Origin: Kitasatospora purpeofusca
Lineage (GTDB): Bacteria; Actinomycetota; Actinomycetes; Streptomycetales; Streptomycetaceae
Direction of reading: 5' to 3'
NCBI RefSeq assembly: GCF_000718025.1
Contig: NZ_JODS01000011.1
Location: forward strand, 217,623 to 281,622
Length of the DNA: 64,000 nt
Part shown: positions 32,546 through 41,573 of the stretch, piece by piece
Layout: every line of letters starts with the position of its first letter
Position numbering within the stretch: the first letter of the stretch is position 1
Made by a program: the position numbers and the translations under genes
The notes under the pieces: generated by a model
Database searches by the model: none
What the model saw: only the letters and a program-made list of their open reading frames with translations
Told to the model about the DNA's origin: nothing

Positions 32546-34159
32546 ATGACCGATCATCTGATCCTTGCCGCCCTGCCCACCCCCAACGGTGAACTGCACC
32601 TCGGACACCTCGGCGGCCCCTTCCTGGCCGCCGACGCGCTCGCCCGCCACCTGCGCGCGGAGGGCCACCGCGTCACCACCGTCTCCGCCACCGACGGCCG
32701 GGAGTCGTACGTCCTGGACGCCGCCCGCCGCGAGGGCCGCGCCCCCGAGGCCACCGCCCGCGACTACCACGCCCGCATCGAGGCGGCACTGACCGCGACC
32801 GACTGCCGCCCCGACGTCTTCCTCGACGTCCACGACGCGACGGCGGAGGCCGACCACCTCGGCTGGCACCACGCCCTGGCCGAACGGCTCTCCGAACGCG
32901 GCCGGATCGAGATCCGCCGCGAACGCCTGCTGGCCGACGCCGGCACGGGCGAGGAACTCGTCGCCTGCTGGCTCGCCGGACGCTGCCCCGCGTGCGGGGA
33001 GGAGGCGGCCGGATACACCTGCGAGGCGTGCGGCATGTGGTTCCAGCCCACCGACGTGCGCGAACCCCGCCCCCGCCACTCGCGCGAGCGCGTCACCGCG
33101 ACCGACACCGCCTCGGCGTTCCTGCGCCTGGACGCGCAGGCCCTGCTCGACATGGCGCGCGAACGGCGGGTGCCCGGCGACTACATCGACCTCGTCCGCC
33201 GCTACCTCGAACTCGACGGACCGCTCTGGCGACTGACACATCCGCTCGGCTGGGGCGTCCCGTGGAGCACCCCCGCTCCCCTGGCCCCGCTGGCTCCCCG
33301 GCAGGTCCACTCGACCTACGCCCTCGGCACCACCGCGATGTTCCTGCTGGCCGGCCGGGAACACGCCCGGGCACACGGCCTGCCCCACAACCCCCTGCTG
33401 TCGATCGGGCCGCACCGGCCGCACTTCACCCTGTGCTTCGGCATGGACGGAGCGCTCCCCCTCCTGATGCAACTCGCCGTCCAGGAAGCCACCGGGATGC
33501 CGTGCGCCCCGGACGAGTACCGCTTCAACCGGTTCATGACCCTCGACGGGCAGAAGTTCTCCACCAGCCGCGACCACGTCATTCGGGTGCTGGACTACGT
33601 GGCGGCCGGGCTGGACACCGACGCGCTCCGCTTCCACCTCGCCCGGCTCAGCCCCGGGGAGAAACCCACCGACTTCTCCCCGGAGGCCTTCGCCGACGAC
33701 ATCACGCGGACCCTGGCCGGCCGGCTCTCGCGGCTGCTGGACGTCTGTGAGGCCACCGGCTCGGCTCCGGACACCGACGCCGCGGCCGCCACGACGGCCG
33801 TCCGCCATCGCTTCGAGGAGATCGCGGCGCGGCACCGCGAGGCGCTGCGCACCGGGGACCTCGCCCAGGCGGCCGCCGCCGTGGACGACTGGCTGGCCCT
33901 GGCCCCCGGCGCCGTCGAAGCGGCCGGCGCCACCCGCGTGCTCGCCGTCCTCGCGGCTCTCGCCGCCCCTCTGATGCCCCGCTGGGCCGGCCGGCTCTGG
34001 GAGCGACTGCGACTGCCCGCCACCCCGGCCCTCGGCACGGCCGCCCGGCTGCTCTCCTCGGACACCTCCCACCTCCCCCCGCCGGCCCCCGGCACCCTGC
34101 CGCGCTTCGCCCCCGTGGACGCGGCCGAGGTCCGGGCACTCGTCCGCCGGCCCGGCTGA
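32546..34159 (+). CDS. Methionyl-tRNA-synthetase-like enzyme, predicted hydrazine synthetase subunit
   Basis: The 537-residue class I synthetase has the HIGH motif as PNGELHLGHLGG, the zinc knuckle CPACG...CEACG near 150-170, and KFSTS near 340 as the KMSKS loop. The C-terminal helical region (PLMPRWAGRLWERL) resembles the MetRS anticodon-binding bundle. In Spb40/Tri28 a MetRS-like domain activates an amino acid (glycine in those cases) and esterifies it to N6-hydroxylysine, and the fused cupin rearranges it. Here cupin and synthetase are encoded 3.4 kb apart. A second, resistance-type MetRS is the alternative, but the neighbouring N-hydroxylase, cupin and DAO favour the biosynthetic role. 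Confidence 0.85.
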   Translation: MTDHLILAALPTPNGELHLGHLGGPFLAADALARHLRAEGHRVTTVSATDGRESYVLDAARREGRAPEATARDYHARIEAALTATDCRPDVFLDVHDATAEADHLGWHHALAERLSERGRIEIRRERLLADAGTGEELVACWLAGRCPACGEEAAGYTCEACGMWFQPTDVREPRPRHSRERVTATDTASAFLRLDAQALLDMARERRVPGDYIDLVRRYLELDGPLWRLTHPLGWGVPWSTPAPLAPLAPRQVHSTYALGTTAMFLLAGREHARAHGLPHNPLLSIGPHRPHFTLCFGMDGALPLLMQLAVQEATGMPCAPDEYRFNRFMTLDGQKFSTSRDHVIRVLDYVAAGLDTDALRFHLARLSPGEKPTDFSPEAFADDITRTLAGRLSRLLDVCEATGSAPDTDAAAATTAVRHRFEEIAARHREALRTGDLAQAAAAVDDWLALAPGAVEAAGATRVLAVLAALAAPLMPRWAGRLWERLRLPATPALGTAARLLSSDTSHLPPPAPGTLPRFAPVDAAEVRALVRRPG

Positions 34160-34225
34160 CCGCGGGACGCACCACCTCTTCGCCCCTGTCCCTGTCCCTG
34201 TCCATCAGACCCTTCCGGAGTACGC

Positions 34226-35518
34226 ATGCCGTCCGTCCTGTTCGTCAACACCCGCAGGTCCCCGCTGGAGGTCAACGCCACCGCCCTCGCGGCCCACCGA
34301 CTCGGCTACGAGGTCGTCGTCCTGGCGGACCGTGAACCGCCCTACGCCCGCGAACTCGTCGCCGAGACCCGCATCGTGAACACCTTCGACCTCTCCGCCG
34401 CGCGCGAGGCGGCGCTCGACCTCGCCCGGCGCCACGACATCCGGGGCGTGCTCACCTGGGGCGACCGCGACGTCGAATTCGTCGCCGACCTCACCACGGA
34501 ACTCGGCCTGCCCGGACTGCCGCCGGCGGCCGCCCGGACCGTACGGAACAAGTTCCTGACCCGTGAGGCCCTGACCGCCGCCGGCCGACCGGACCTCATG
34601 CCGCGTTACGCCCTCGTCCACGACGAGGACTCGCTGAGCCGTGCCGCGGCCCACGTCGGCTATCCCGCCGTCCTCAAGCCCACCGGAGCCTCCGGCAGTC
34701 GCGGCATCCACCGCGTCCACGGGCCGGACGACCTCACCACCGAGTACGGGCTGCTGCGGGCCTTCACCCGCCCGGAGCGCGACCCGATCTTCCGGGCCAG
34801 GCCGGGCGAGCTCATCTACGAGGAGCTCCTCGGCGGAACCGAGCACAGCGTCGAAGGGCTCGTCGTCGGCGACGAGATCCGCATCGTCGGCATCACCGAC
34901 AAGTGGGTCGCGGCCCCCTACTCGATCGAGTACCTGCAGATCCATCCGACCGAGCTCGACCGGGAACAGCAGCAGGCCGTCGAGGACCTGACCACGCGGA
35001 CCGTGCGCGCCACCGGTATGCGCGACTGCGCCTTCCACCTGGAATGCCGGCTGCTGCCCGACGGCACCGTCCGGCTGCTGGAGATCGCGGGCCGGATCGG
35101 CGGCGGCTACATCACCTCCCACCTGATCCCCCTCGCCACCGGAATCGACTTCTACGCCGCCGCGATCGCCGTCGCCACCGGAAACCCGCCCGACCTGGAG
35201 CGGCGCAGCAACCTCCACGCGGGCTCCCGGCAGCTCATCAGCCCGCGCGCCGGCACCTTCACCGGCTTCACCGGGCTCAACGCCGTCCTCGAACTGCCCG
35301 GGGTCGAGCACGTGGCCCTCGACCAGGCCGTCGGCACCCGGGTGGCGCTGCCGCCCGAGGACTACATGAGCTGCGTCCTCGGTTCCGTCATCGCGCGTCG
35401 CGCCGGCCACGGCGCCGTGCACGAGGTCCTCCAGCAGGCGGCGCAGGCCGCCGCCCCTGCCTTCGCCTTCGCCGAGCCGGGCGAGGGGCAGACGGTGCTC
35501 GCCGCCCATGCGCGCTGA
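34226..35518 (+). CDS. ATP-grasp amino-acid ligase (second)
   Basis: The 430-residue protein has a pre-ATP-grasp domain (SVLFVNTRRSPLEVNATALAA), the ATP-binding AVLKPTGASGSRGIHRV, YEELLGGTEHSVEGLV and the metal site CRLLPDGTVRLLEIAGRIGGG. It is the BacD/carbamoyl-phosphate-synthase-like type that makes dipeptides or amides. It is distinct from the first ligase, so two amide bonds may be made or one enzyme may work on a different acceptor. It overlaps the exporter gene by eleven bases, and a 66-base gap precedes it. Confidence 0.87.
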   Translation: MPSVLFVNTRRSPLEVNATALAAHRLGYEVVVLADREPPYARELVAETRIVNTFDLSAAREAALDLARRHDIRGVLTWGDRDVEFVADLTTELGLPGLPPAAARTVRNKFLTREALTAAGRPDLMPRYALVHDEDSLSRAAAHVGYPAVLKPTGASGSRGIHRVHGPDDLTTEYGLLRAFTRPERDPIFRARPGELIYEELLGGTEHSVEGLVVGDEIRIVGITDKWVAAPYSIEYLQIHPTELDREQQQAVEDLTTRTVRATGMRDCAFHLECRLLPDGTVRLLEIAGRIGGGYITSHLIPLATGIDFYAAAIAVATGNPPDLERRSNLHAGSRQLISPRAGTFTGFTGLNAVLELPGVEHVALDQAVGTRVALPPEDYMSCVLGSVIARRAGHGAVHEVLQQAAQAAAPAFAFAEPGEGQTVLAAHAR

Positions 35519-36734
35519 CGACGCAGCCGACGTGGCCGCCGTGGCCGCGTCCCCGCCCCGGGCCGGGGACGCGGCGGCCAGGGCGGCCCTGCTCGCCCAG
35601 TGGACGCTGGCCTGCTGCGCCGTCTGGGCCCTGCTCACCGTGCTGCCGCTGCACCTGACCCAGCGGCACCACAGCGCCGGCACGGTGGCGGCCCTGGTGA
35701 CGGAGGCGGTGGTCAGCCTGCGCCTCATGCGGATCGTGGCGGGGCCCGCCCTGAGCAGGCTCCGCCCGCGCACCGCGATCACCGCCGCGCTGGGCCTCGG
35801 CGCCCTCGCGTTCGGCGCGCTCGCCGCGACCGGCGGCCACGCGGTCGTCCTGGCGGCCGTGCTGCCGGTGCTAGGACTGGGGTTCGGCATGAACGCCATG
35901 GCGCTGAAACTCGTCGCCGCCGCCGCGCCGGACCGGCGCCGGGCGAGGGGCTTCGCCTCCCAGGCCGTGGCCGTCAACCTCGGCATGGCGCTGGGTCCGC
36001 TGGGCGGCGTCGCCCTCCAACAGCGTTTCGGCACCGCCGCCTTCTGCGCCGCCGCGGCCTGCGTGCACGCGGTGGCGCTCGGCCTCGTCCTGCTGGCACG
36101 CCCACCCGGGGAATCCGGCGCGACGGCCGCCGATACCCCGCGGGTGCGGTGGCGAGCCGTCCTGCGGGAGCCGGGGCTGCGGATCCCGCTCGCCCTCACC
36201 GCCCTCGGCTTCGTCCTGTACACCCAGCTCTTCGCGACACTCCCGCTGTACGCGAAGGAGGTACTCGGCGCGGGGGGTTCCCTCGGGACGGTGTTCCTCG
36301 TCAACGGAGTCCTGATCATCGCCCTGCAACTGCCGGTGACGCTGCTCGCCGACCGCCTGGAGGTGCGGCCGAGGACCCTGTGCGCCGTCGGATTCGGCTG
36401 CTTCGCCGCGGCGTTCGCCTGCCTCGGCACGGGACGGTCAGTCGCATGGCTGTTCGCCGGCGTCGTCCTGGTCACCTTCGCCGAGATGCTGCTGATGCCC
36501 GCCCTCGACGTCCTCGTCGGCTCCGCCGGCCCCGCCCAGCACCATGCCGCCCACTTCTCCCTCGCCGCCCTCGCGACCGGGCTCGGCGAGGCGGTCGGCA
36601 GCTTCAGCGGCGTACGCGTGGCCACGGCGGACGGGCTCGGCGCGGCACGCCTGTACGCCGCGCTCGCCGTGGTCACCGCGGTCGTGCTCGTGGTGACCAC
36701 GGCCGTCCGCCTGCTGCGGGCCGCCCGCCCCTGA
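35508..36734 (+). CDS. MFS exporter of the hydrazine-type cluster
   Basis: The 408-residue protein has about twelve hydrophobic segments with the characteristic loop PALSRLRPRTAIT after helix 2. It is the last gene of the cluster and overlaps the second ligase. Export of the product or self-resistance is the likely role. It is not closely similar to the other MFS protein (8571-9908). Confidence 0.83.
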   Translation: MRADDAADVAAVAASPPRAGDAAARAALLAQWTLACCAVWALLTVLPLHLTQRHHSAGTVAALVTEAVVSLRLMRIVAGPALSRLRPRTAITAALGLGALAFGALAATGGHAVVLAAVLPVLGLGFGMNAMALKLVAAAAPDRRRARGFASQAVAVNLGMALGPLGGVALQQRFGTAAFCAAAACVHAVALGLVLLARPPGESGATAADTPRVRWRAVLREPGLRIPLALTALGFVLYTQLFATLPLYAKEVLGAGGSLGTVFLVNGVLIIALQLPVTLLADRLEVRPRTLCAVGFGCFAAAFACLGTGRSVAWLFAGVVLVTFAEMLLMPALDVLVGSAGPAQHHAAHFSLAALATGLGEAVGSFSGVRVATADGLGAARLYAALAVVTAVVLVVTTAVRLLRAARP

Positions 36735-36949
36735 CCGAGGAAGAGGGTAAGGCGGCCACGATGCCGTCGTTCCCGGTGACGGGTGGGCAGAGGTCTGCAC
36801 CAGTCATTGACGCCCGCACCGGAAAGCGCTTACCGTCGCAACGCCCGGAGCGTGCGGCGCCGCCCGGGTGTCGCCGCGCCGACCCCCCACGGCGCTCCGG
36901 CGGCCGTGCGCCGCACAGTCGCACGGTCGCACCCGGCAAGGAGCCCCCC

Positions 36950-39883
36950 TTGATCCCCGAGCCGCACTCCCCCGCACACCTCCCGCTCTCCCGTCGCCGA
37001 CTGCTCCAGGCGTCCGCCGTCGGCCTGGCCGCCGCGGGCACCTGGTCCGCCCTCGGCGTGCAGGCGGCCCACGCCGCCGACGCGTTCGACACGCTCCGCC
37101 TCCGCTGGCAGGCGCTGCTCACCGGCACCGGCTTCGACCCGGCCGCCCAGCCGTTCGCCACCGCCCTCACCGCCCTCGGCGACCGCGCCCGGACCCAGCA
37201 GGCGGCGATGGCACCGACCGCCGGCTCCCTCTGGCCGGACCTGCCGCTCGGCACCGTGTCCGCCAACATCACCTCCAGCTACCTGCGGCTGCGCACCATG
37301 GCGCTGGCCTGGGCCCAGCCGGGCACCGGTTCGACCGCGGACGCGGCGCTCGCCACCGCCGTCACCACCGGCCTCGACCACCTGCACGCGATCGCCTACA
37401 CCCCCACCGCCAGCAACTACAACAACTGGTGGGACTGGCAGATCGGCACCCCGCAGGCGCTGCTCGACACCTGCGTCCTCGTCCAGCCGCTGCTCGGCGC
37501 CACCCGGATCGCCAACTACTGCGCGGCCGTGGACCGTTCGGTCCCCGACTCGAAGGTCGCCGCCTACACCGGCACCTCCACCGGCGCGAACCGGGTCGAC
37601 CTCTGCCGCGTCCTGGCGCTGCGCGGGGTGCTCGGCCGGAGCTCCGCCAAGCTGGCCCTGGCCTCCTCCGCGCTCTCCCCCGTCTTCCCGTACGTGCTGA
37701 CCGGCGACGGCCTCTACCCGGACGGCTCGTTCGTGCAGCACACCTGGGTGCCGTACACCGGCTCGTACGGCGAGGTGCTGCTCGGCGGGCTGAGCAAGCT
37801 GTTCGGACTGCTCGCCGGCTCGGCCTGGGCGGTGACCGACCCGCAGCGGCAGACCGTGTTCGACGCGGTGGACTCCGCGTACGCGCCGTTCCTCTACAAC
37901 GGCCTGGTGATGGACTCGGTGAGCGGCAGGGCGACCAGCCGGGGCCTGCAGAGCGCCGACCCGCTGCGCCTGCAGCAGGACGGCCACGGCCGGGGGCACA
38001 CGATCATCGGGCACATCCTGCGGCTCGCCGACTCGGGTGCGGCGCCGGCCGCGCAGTCGGCAGCCTGGCGGGCGTCGGTCAAGGGCTGGATCGCCCGCGA
38101 CCAGTACCGCCCGTACCTCACCGACGCCGCCGTGGACATCCCCGAACTCGCCCGCGCCCAGGCGCTGGTGAACGACTCCGCCACCGCCCCGGCCGCCGAG
38201 CCGGCCGGCGCCCGGGTCTTCGCGATGGACCGGGCGGTCGTCCGCCGCGCCGGCTGGGCGGCCTCGCTGGCCATGTGCTCGGCCCGCACCACCTTCTACG
38301 AGACCGGCAACGGCGAGAACCCGCGCGGCTGGCACACCAACAACGGCCTGCTCTCCTGGTGGGGTTCGACCTTCGGGAACGGCCAGTACTCGGACGCCTT
38401 CTGGCCGACCGTGAACCCCTACCGGCTGCCGGGAACCACCGTCTCCACCAAGCCGCTCGCCGACGCGGCGGGCGGCGCCTGGGGAGCGGCCCGCCCGGAC
38501 AACACCTGGGCGGGCGGCGCCTGCGACGGCACGTACGCGGCCGTCGGGCAGGCCGTGCGCGGCCTCTCCTCGACCCTGAGCGGCGTCAAATCCTGGTTCC
38601 TGCTGGACGATTCGATCGTCTGCCTGGGTGCGGGGATCGGCTGCGCGGACGGCGTACCGGTGGAGACCGTGGTCGACAACCGCAACCTCGGCGCGACCGG
38701 CCAGCACGCCCTCACCGTGGACGGCACCGCGCAGCCGACCACCCTCGGCTGGTCGCGGCGCTTCACCGGGGCCCGCTGGGCGGCGATCTCCGGATTCGGC
38801 GCGTACCTCTTCCCCGGCGGCGCGACGGTCGACGCGTTGCGCGAGGCCCGCACCGGCAGCTGGCACGACATCAACGGCGGCGGCACCACCGAGGCTCTGA
38901 CCCGCCGCTACCTGACGCTCTGGTTCGACCACGGCACCGACCCCACCGCCGCCGGCTACTCCTATCTGCTGATGCCGGGCGCGGACGCCGCGGCGGCGGA
39001 GGCCCGCTCGGCCGCGCCGACCGTCACCGTGCTGGCCAACTCCGCCACCGTGCAAGCGGTTTCCGACAGTGCCTCGGGCGTCACGGCCGCCAACTTCTTC
39101 GCCGCCGGCACCGCCGGTCCGATCACCGTGTCGGCGCCGGCCTCGGTACTGGTCCGCGAGTCGGGCGGCACCATGACCGTCGCGGTGGCGGACCCGGGGC
39201 GGACCGCCTCCACCGTCCAGGTCACCATCGCCCGGCCGGGCTACCGGACGGCCGATCCGGCCCCGGGCGTCACCGTCCTCGCCACCGGCAGCTCGGTGAC
39301 CCTGCTGGTCGAGCTGGGCGGCACCCAGGGCGCCAGCCGCACCGTGACCCTGCGCGCCACCGGCACCGCGCCCGCACCGGCCACCGCGACCCGGCTGGCG
39401 CCCACCCAGGACGCCTACGTCCGGGACGGCACGTACGGCGACACCAACTACGGGACGGCGACCACGCTGACCGTGAAGAACACCGACTCGACCGGCAGCG
39501 GCTTCAGCCGGCGGGCACTGCTGGCCTTCGACACCTCGGGGGTGAGCGGCACGGTCCGCCGGGCGGTGCTCTGGGTGCGGGGCGCCGTGGCCGACTCCGG
39601 CGGCAGCGAGACCTCGCTCCAGGCCTTCGCCACCACCGCGGACAGCTGGACGGAGACCGCGGTGACCTGGAACCGCTCCCCCGCGCCGACCACGGCGCTC
39701 GGCACGGGCCGGATCTCCACCGCCGCGGACTGGGTCGGCCTGGACGTCACCGCCGCCGTCACCACCGGCGGCACGGTGACCCTCACGGTCTCGCAGCCGC
39801 TCGGCGCGGTCGGGCTGGCGGTCAACCTGAACAGCCGGGAGAACGCCGCCTTCCGGCCCCACCTGGAGCTGGTCACCTCCTGA
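36950..39883 (+). CDS. Secreted polysaccharide lyase family 8 enzyme
   Basis: The 977-residue protein starts with a Tat signal peptide (SRRRLLQASAVGLAAAG). The alpha/alpha toroid domain has NNWWDWQIGTP and the catalytic region YPDGSFVQHTWVPYTGSYGE with Asn/His/Tyr typical of hyaluronate, chondroitin or xanthan lyases. It is followed by beta-sandwich domains (MDRAVVRRAGW, NGENPRGWHTNNG) and a C-terminal DNRLRE/CBM96-like domain (AYVRDGTYGDTNYGT, SWTETAVTWN). The TTG at 36950 has AAGGAG upstream. It cleaves uronic-acid polysaccharides by beta-elimination. It has no ties to the preceding cluster. Confidence 0.88.
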   Translation: MIPEPHSPAHLPLSRRRLLQASAVGLAAAGTWSALGVQAAHAADAFDTLRLRWQALLTGTGFDPAAQPFATALTALGDRARTQQAAMAPTAGSLWPDLPLGTVSANITSSYLRLRTMALAWAQPGTGSTADAALATAVTTGLDHLHAIAYTPTASNYNNWWDWQIGTPQALLDTCVLVQPLLGATRIANYCAAVDRSVPDSKVAAYTGTSTGANRVDLCRVLALRGVLGRSSAKLALASSALSPVFPYVLTGDGLYPDGSFVQHTWVPYTGSYGEVLLGGLSKLFGLLAGSAWAVTDPQRQTVFDAVDSAYAPFLYNGLVMDSVSGRATSRGLQSADPLRLQQDGHGRGHTIIGHILRLADSGAAPAAQSAAWRASVKGWIARDQYRPYLTDAAVDIPELARAQALVNDSATAPAAEPAGARVFAMDRAVVRRAGWAASLAMCSARTTFYETGNGENPRGWHTNNGLLSWWGSTFGNGQYSDAFWPTVNPYRLPGTTVSTKPLADAAGGAWGAARPDNTWAGGACDGTYAAVGQAVRGLSSTLSGVKSWFLLDDSIVCLGAGIGCADGVPVETVVDNRNLGATGQHALTVDGTAQPTTLGWSRRFTGARWAAISGFGAYLFPGGATVDALREARTGSWHDINGGGTTEALTRRYLTLWFDHGTDPTAAGYSYLLMPGADAAAAEARSAAPTVTVLANSATVQAVSDSASGVTAANFFAAGTAGPITVSAPASVLVRESGGTMTVAVADPGRTASTVQVTIARPGYRTADPAPGVTVLATGSSVTLLVELGGTQGASRTVTLRATGTAPAPATATRLAPTQDAYVRDGTYGDTNYGTATTLTVKNTDSTGSGFSRRALLAFDTSGVSGTVRRAVLWVRGAVADSGGSETSLQAFATTADSWTETAVTWNRSPAPTTALGTGRISTAADWVGLDVTAAVTTGGTVTLTVSQPLGAVGLAVNLNSRENAAFRPHLELVTS

Positions 39884-39927
39884 GCGCCCCGGGGGCCAGC
39901 GGCTGCGTCGGCGGCGTACGGCGGCCC

Positions 39928-39965
39928 CGGCCGGGTGAGGCGCAGCAGTGCACCTCGCCCGGCCG
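39928..39965 (+). terminator. Terminator of the lyase gene
   Basis: A 13-bp stem (39928-39940 and 39953-39965, one G-T wobble) with a 12-base loop lies 45 bases after the lyase stop. Confidence 0.7.
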
Positions 39966-40086
39966 AGCGGCCGACCGACTGTCCGTCATTTCCCTGTCGA
40001 TGAGCAACTCCCGCCCCTACACTGCGAGTCCGACCGGTCGCCGACGATGACGGCCGACCGGTGGAGACGATCGAGGGGCGGTCCGG

Positions 40087-40557
40087 ATGAGCGACGGGCA
40101 ACTGAGAGTTCCGCACGAGTACCGGGTGGCGACGTCGCGGGTCGGGGGGCTCGCGTTCACCATCCTGCTGCTGTCCTTCGGGGCGATGCTGCCGATCTGG
40201 AAGGACAAGGAGTTCGCGCCGTCCACCAAGGCGATCGGCTCGCTGCTGGTGATCGGCTTCTGCCTGCTGGTGGTCGTCGGCGTCTTCCGGGCCGGCACGC
40301 TGATCACCGCCGAGGGGATCACCGTCCGCGGGATCGTGCGCCGCCGCCGGCTGCGCTGGGCCGAGATCGCGCGGTTCGGCAAGGCCCCCAACCCGAACGC
40401 GCACGCCAAGGGCGCACCCAAGTTCCTCACCTACGCGTTCCGTGCCGACGGCCGCAAGGTCCACCTTCCCTACGTCGACGACAAGCACGTCCTGCTGGAC
40501 CGTGAGGTGGAGCGGCTGAACGCGCTGCTGGCCGAGCACCGCGGCGAGGCCGGCTGA
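40087..40557 (+). CDS. PH-domain-like membrane protein
   Basis: The 156-residue protein has two membrane helices near 22-40 and 50-70 followed by a small soluble domain (TLITAEGITVRGIVRRRRLRWAEI) as in bacterial PH-domain proteins. The function is unknown. It stands alone, between the lyase and a probable transposon remnant. Confidence 0.75.
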   Translation: MSDGQLRVPHEYRVATSRVGGLAFTILLLSFGAMLPIWKDKEFAPSTKAIGSLLVIGFCLLVVVGVFRAGTLITAEGITVRGIVRRRRLRWAEIARFGKAPNPNAHAKGAPKFLTYAFRADGRKVHLPYVDDKHVLLDREVERLNALLAEHRGEAG

Positions 40558-40615
40558 GCGGGGCGGGCCGCCCGGGGCGCGGCCCGATCAGGCGCTGCGC
40601 CCGGAGGTCGGTCGG

Positions 40616-40760
40616 AAGCGGCGGGGAACCAGGCAACCGCGAAGATACGACCCAAGGAGTACGGCTGGGTCACCCTCTCCAGGGCCCCGTCGAACTGCCG
40701 CATCCGCAGTCCTGTGAACGCCTCCACCCACACCGGATCGACCCGGAGCACCCCACCCAT
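40616..40760 (-). pseudogene. Probable IS5-family transposase N-terminal remnant
   Basis: A minus-strand frame reads VDPVWVEAFTGLRMRQFDGALERV, which resembles the N-terminus of Streptomyces IS5-type transposases (VEAFTGLRMRQF followed by a Val/Arg-rich helix). The similarity stops after about 25 residues and the frame runs into unrelated sequence. No inverted repeats or DDE motifs are present. The assignment is from pattern memory and needs a search. The rest of 40558-40943 holds only the terminator. Confidence 0.4.
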
Positions 40761-40850
40761 ACCGGAGAAATGCCCAGCCCCGGACCTTGCGGAACAAGCT
40801 TTAGCCCTTTACTGCTCGGCTCATCGATTCGCACACCGGCACACCGCCGC

Positions 40851-40886
40851 ACGGGCCCGGTCCGCACCCACGCGGACCGGGCCCGT
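40851..40886. terminator. Strong hairpin terminator of the TetR gene
   Basis: A perfect 15-bp stem (40851-40865 and 40872-40886) with loop ACCCAC lies 58 bases after the stop of the minus-strand TetR gene. It shares its lead-in, stem and loop with the hairpin at 20427-20460. Confidence 0.8.
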
Positions 40887-40943
40887 GATCGTTCCTGGTT
40901 CTGCCGGTGCTCGGTCCCCGGACGGCGCCTTCGAGCGTCGGCA

Positions 40944-41564
40944 TCAGGTGCCGAGCACGTCCAGGGAGAGGCGTCTGGCGCGGTCCAGATCGGTATCGTC
41001 GCCGAAGAGTTGGTAGCGGGTGTTGGCAGCGCGCAGGTAGGCGTCGATGCGGAAGGCGTCGTCGGCCGGGAAGCGGCTGCCGGCGGCGGACAGTTCGGAC
41101 TCCAGCAGGTGCAGCCACTCGCGGACGAGGTCGCGGACCGCGCCGGCGACGGGGCCTTCGCGGCGGCCGTACTCGACCGAGGTCGCGGTGATGAAGCACC
41201 CGCCGGGGAAGACCTCGTCGCGCAGGTAGGCGACCCAGTTGTCGAGCAGGGCGCGGAGCCGGGGCCGCCCCGGGGCGGCGGGCCACGACGGCTCGACGAC
41301 GTGCCGCAGGTACAGGAGGCGGGCCTCGGCGACGGCTGCGATCTGGATGGCTTCCCGGTTGGCGAACACCGTGAGAATGCCGCTCTTGCTGTGCCCGGTC
41401 CGAGCGGCGAGCGCGCCGACGGTGATGGCGTCCAGTCCGTGCACGGTCGCGGACATGGCTGCTTCCCGGGCGACTTCGTGCCGTGTCCGGTCGCCGCGGG
41501 CGCGGCGGCCGTCGGCGCGCGGCGCGGGGGAATCAGCGGCGGAGTCGGGGGTGTCCGGGGGCAT
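40944..41564 (-). CDS. TetR-family transcriptional regulator
   Basis: The 206-residue protein has an N-terminal helix-turn-helix (TVGALAARTGHSKSGILTVFANREAI) and a ligand-binding domain with a conserved PGGCFITATSVEYGRREGP stretch, typical of a common actinobacterial TetR group. It is divergent from a dienelactone hydrolase-type gene and the gap between them holds a 20-bp perfect palindrome, so it very likely represses both genes and is released by a small lipophilic molecule. Confidence 0.9.
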   Translation of the reverse strand: MPPDTPDSAADSPAPRADGRRARGDRTRHEVAREAAMSATVHGLDAITVGALAARTGHSKSGILTVFANREAIQIAAVAEARLLYLRHVVEPSWPAAPGRPRLRALLDNWVAYLRDEVFPGGCFITATSVEYGRREGPVAGAVRDLVREWLHLLESELSAAGSRFPADDAFRIDAYLRAANTRYQLFGDDTDLDRARRLSLDVLGT

Positions 41565-41573
41565 GCGCCGATT

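Noticed and set aside
27434..36734. Siderophore cluster
   Set aside because: The N-hydroxylase could suggest a hydroxamate siderophore, but there is no NRPS, NIS synthetase, acyltransferase or iron-uptake gene; cupin, MetRS-like and DAO genes point to N-N chemistry.
27434..36734. Negamycin cluster as such
   Set aside because: The methyltransferase and hydrazine genes would fit, but I see no lysine aminomutase or hydroxylase for its beta-amino acid, so I do not name the product.
35600..39883. Very long plus-strand frame reaching back over the MFS gene
   Set aside because: Only the part from 36950 has a signal peptide and the PL8 domain; the earlier part is a shadow of the MFS gene in another frame, open because of high GC.
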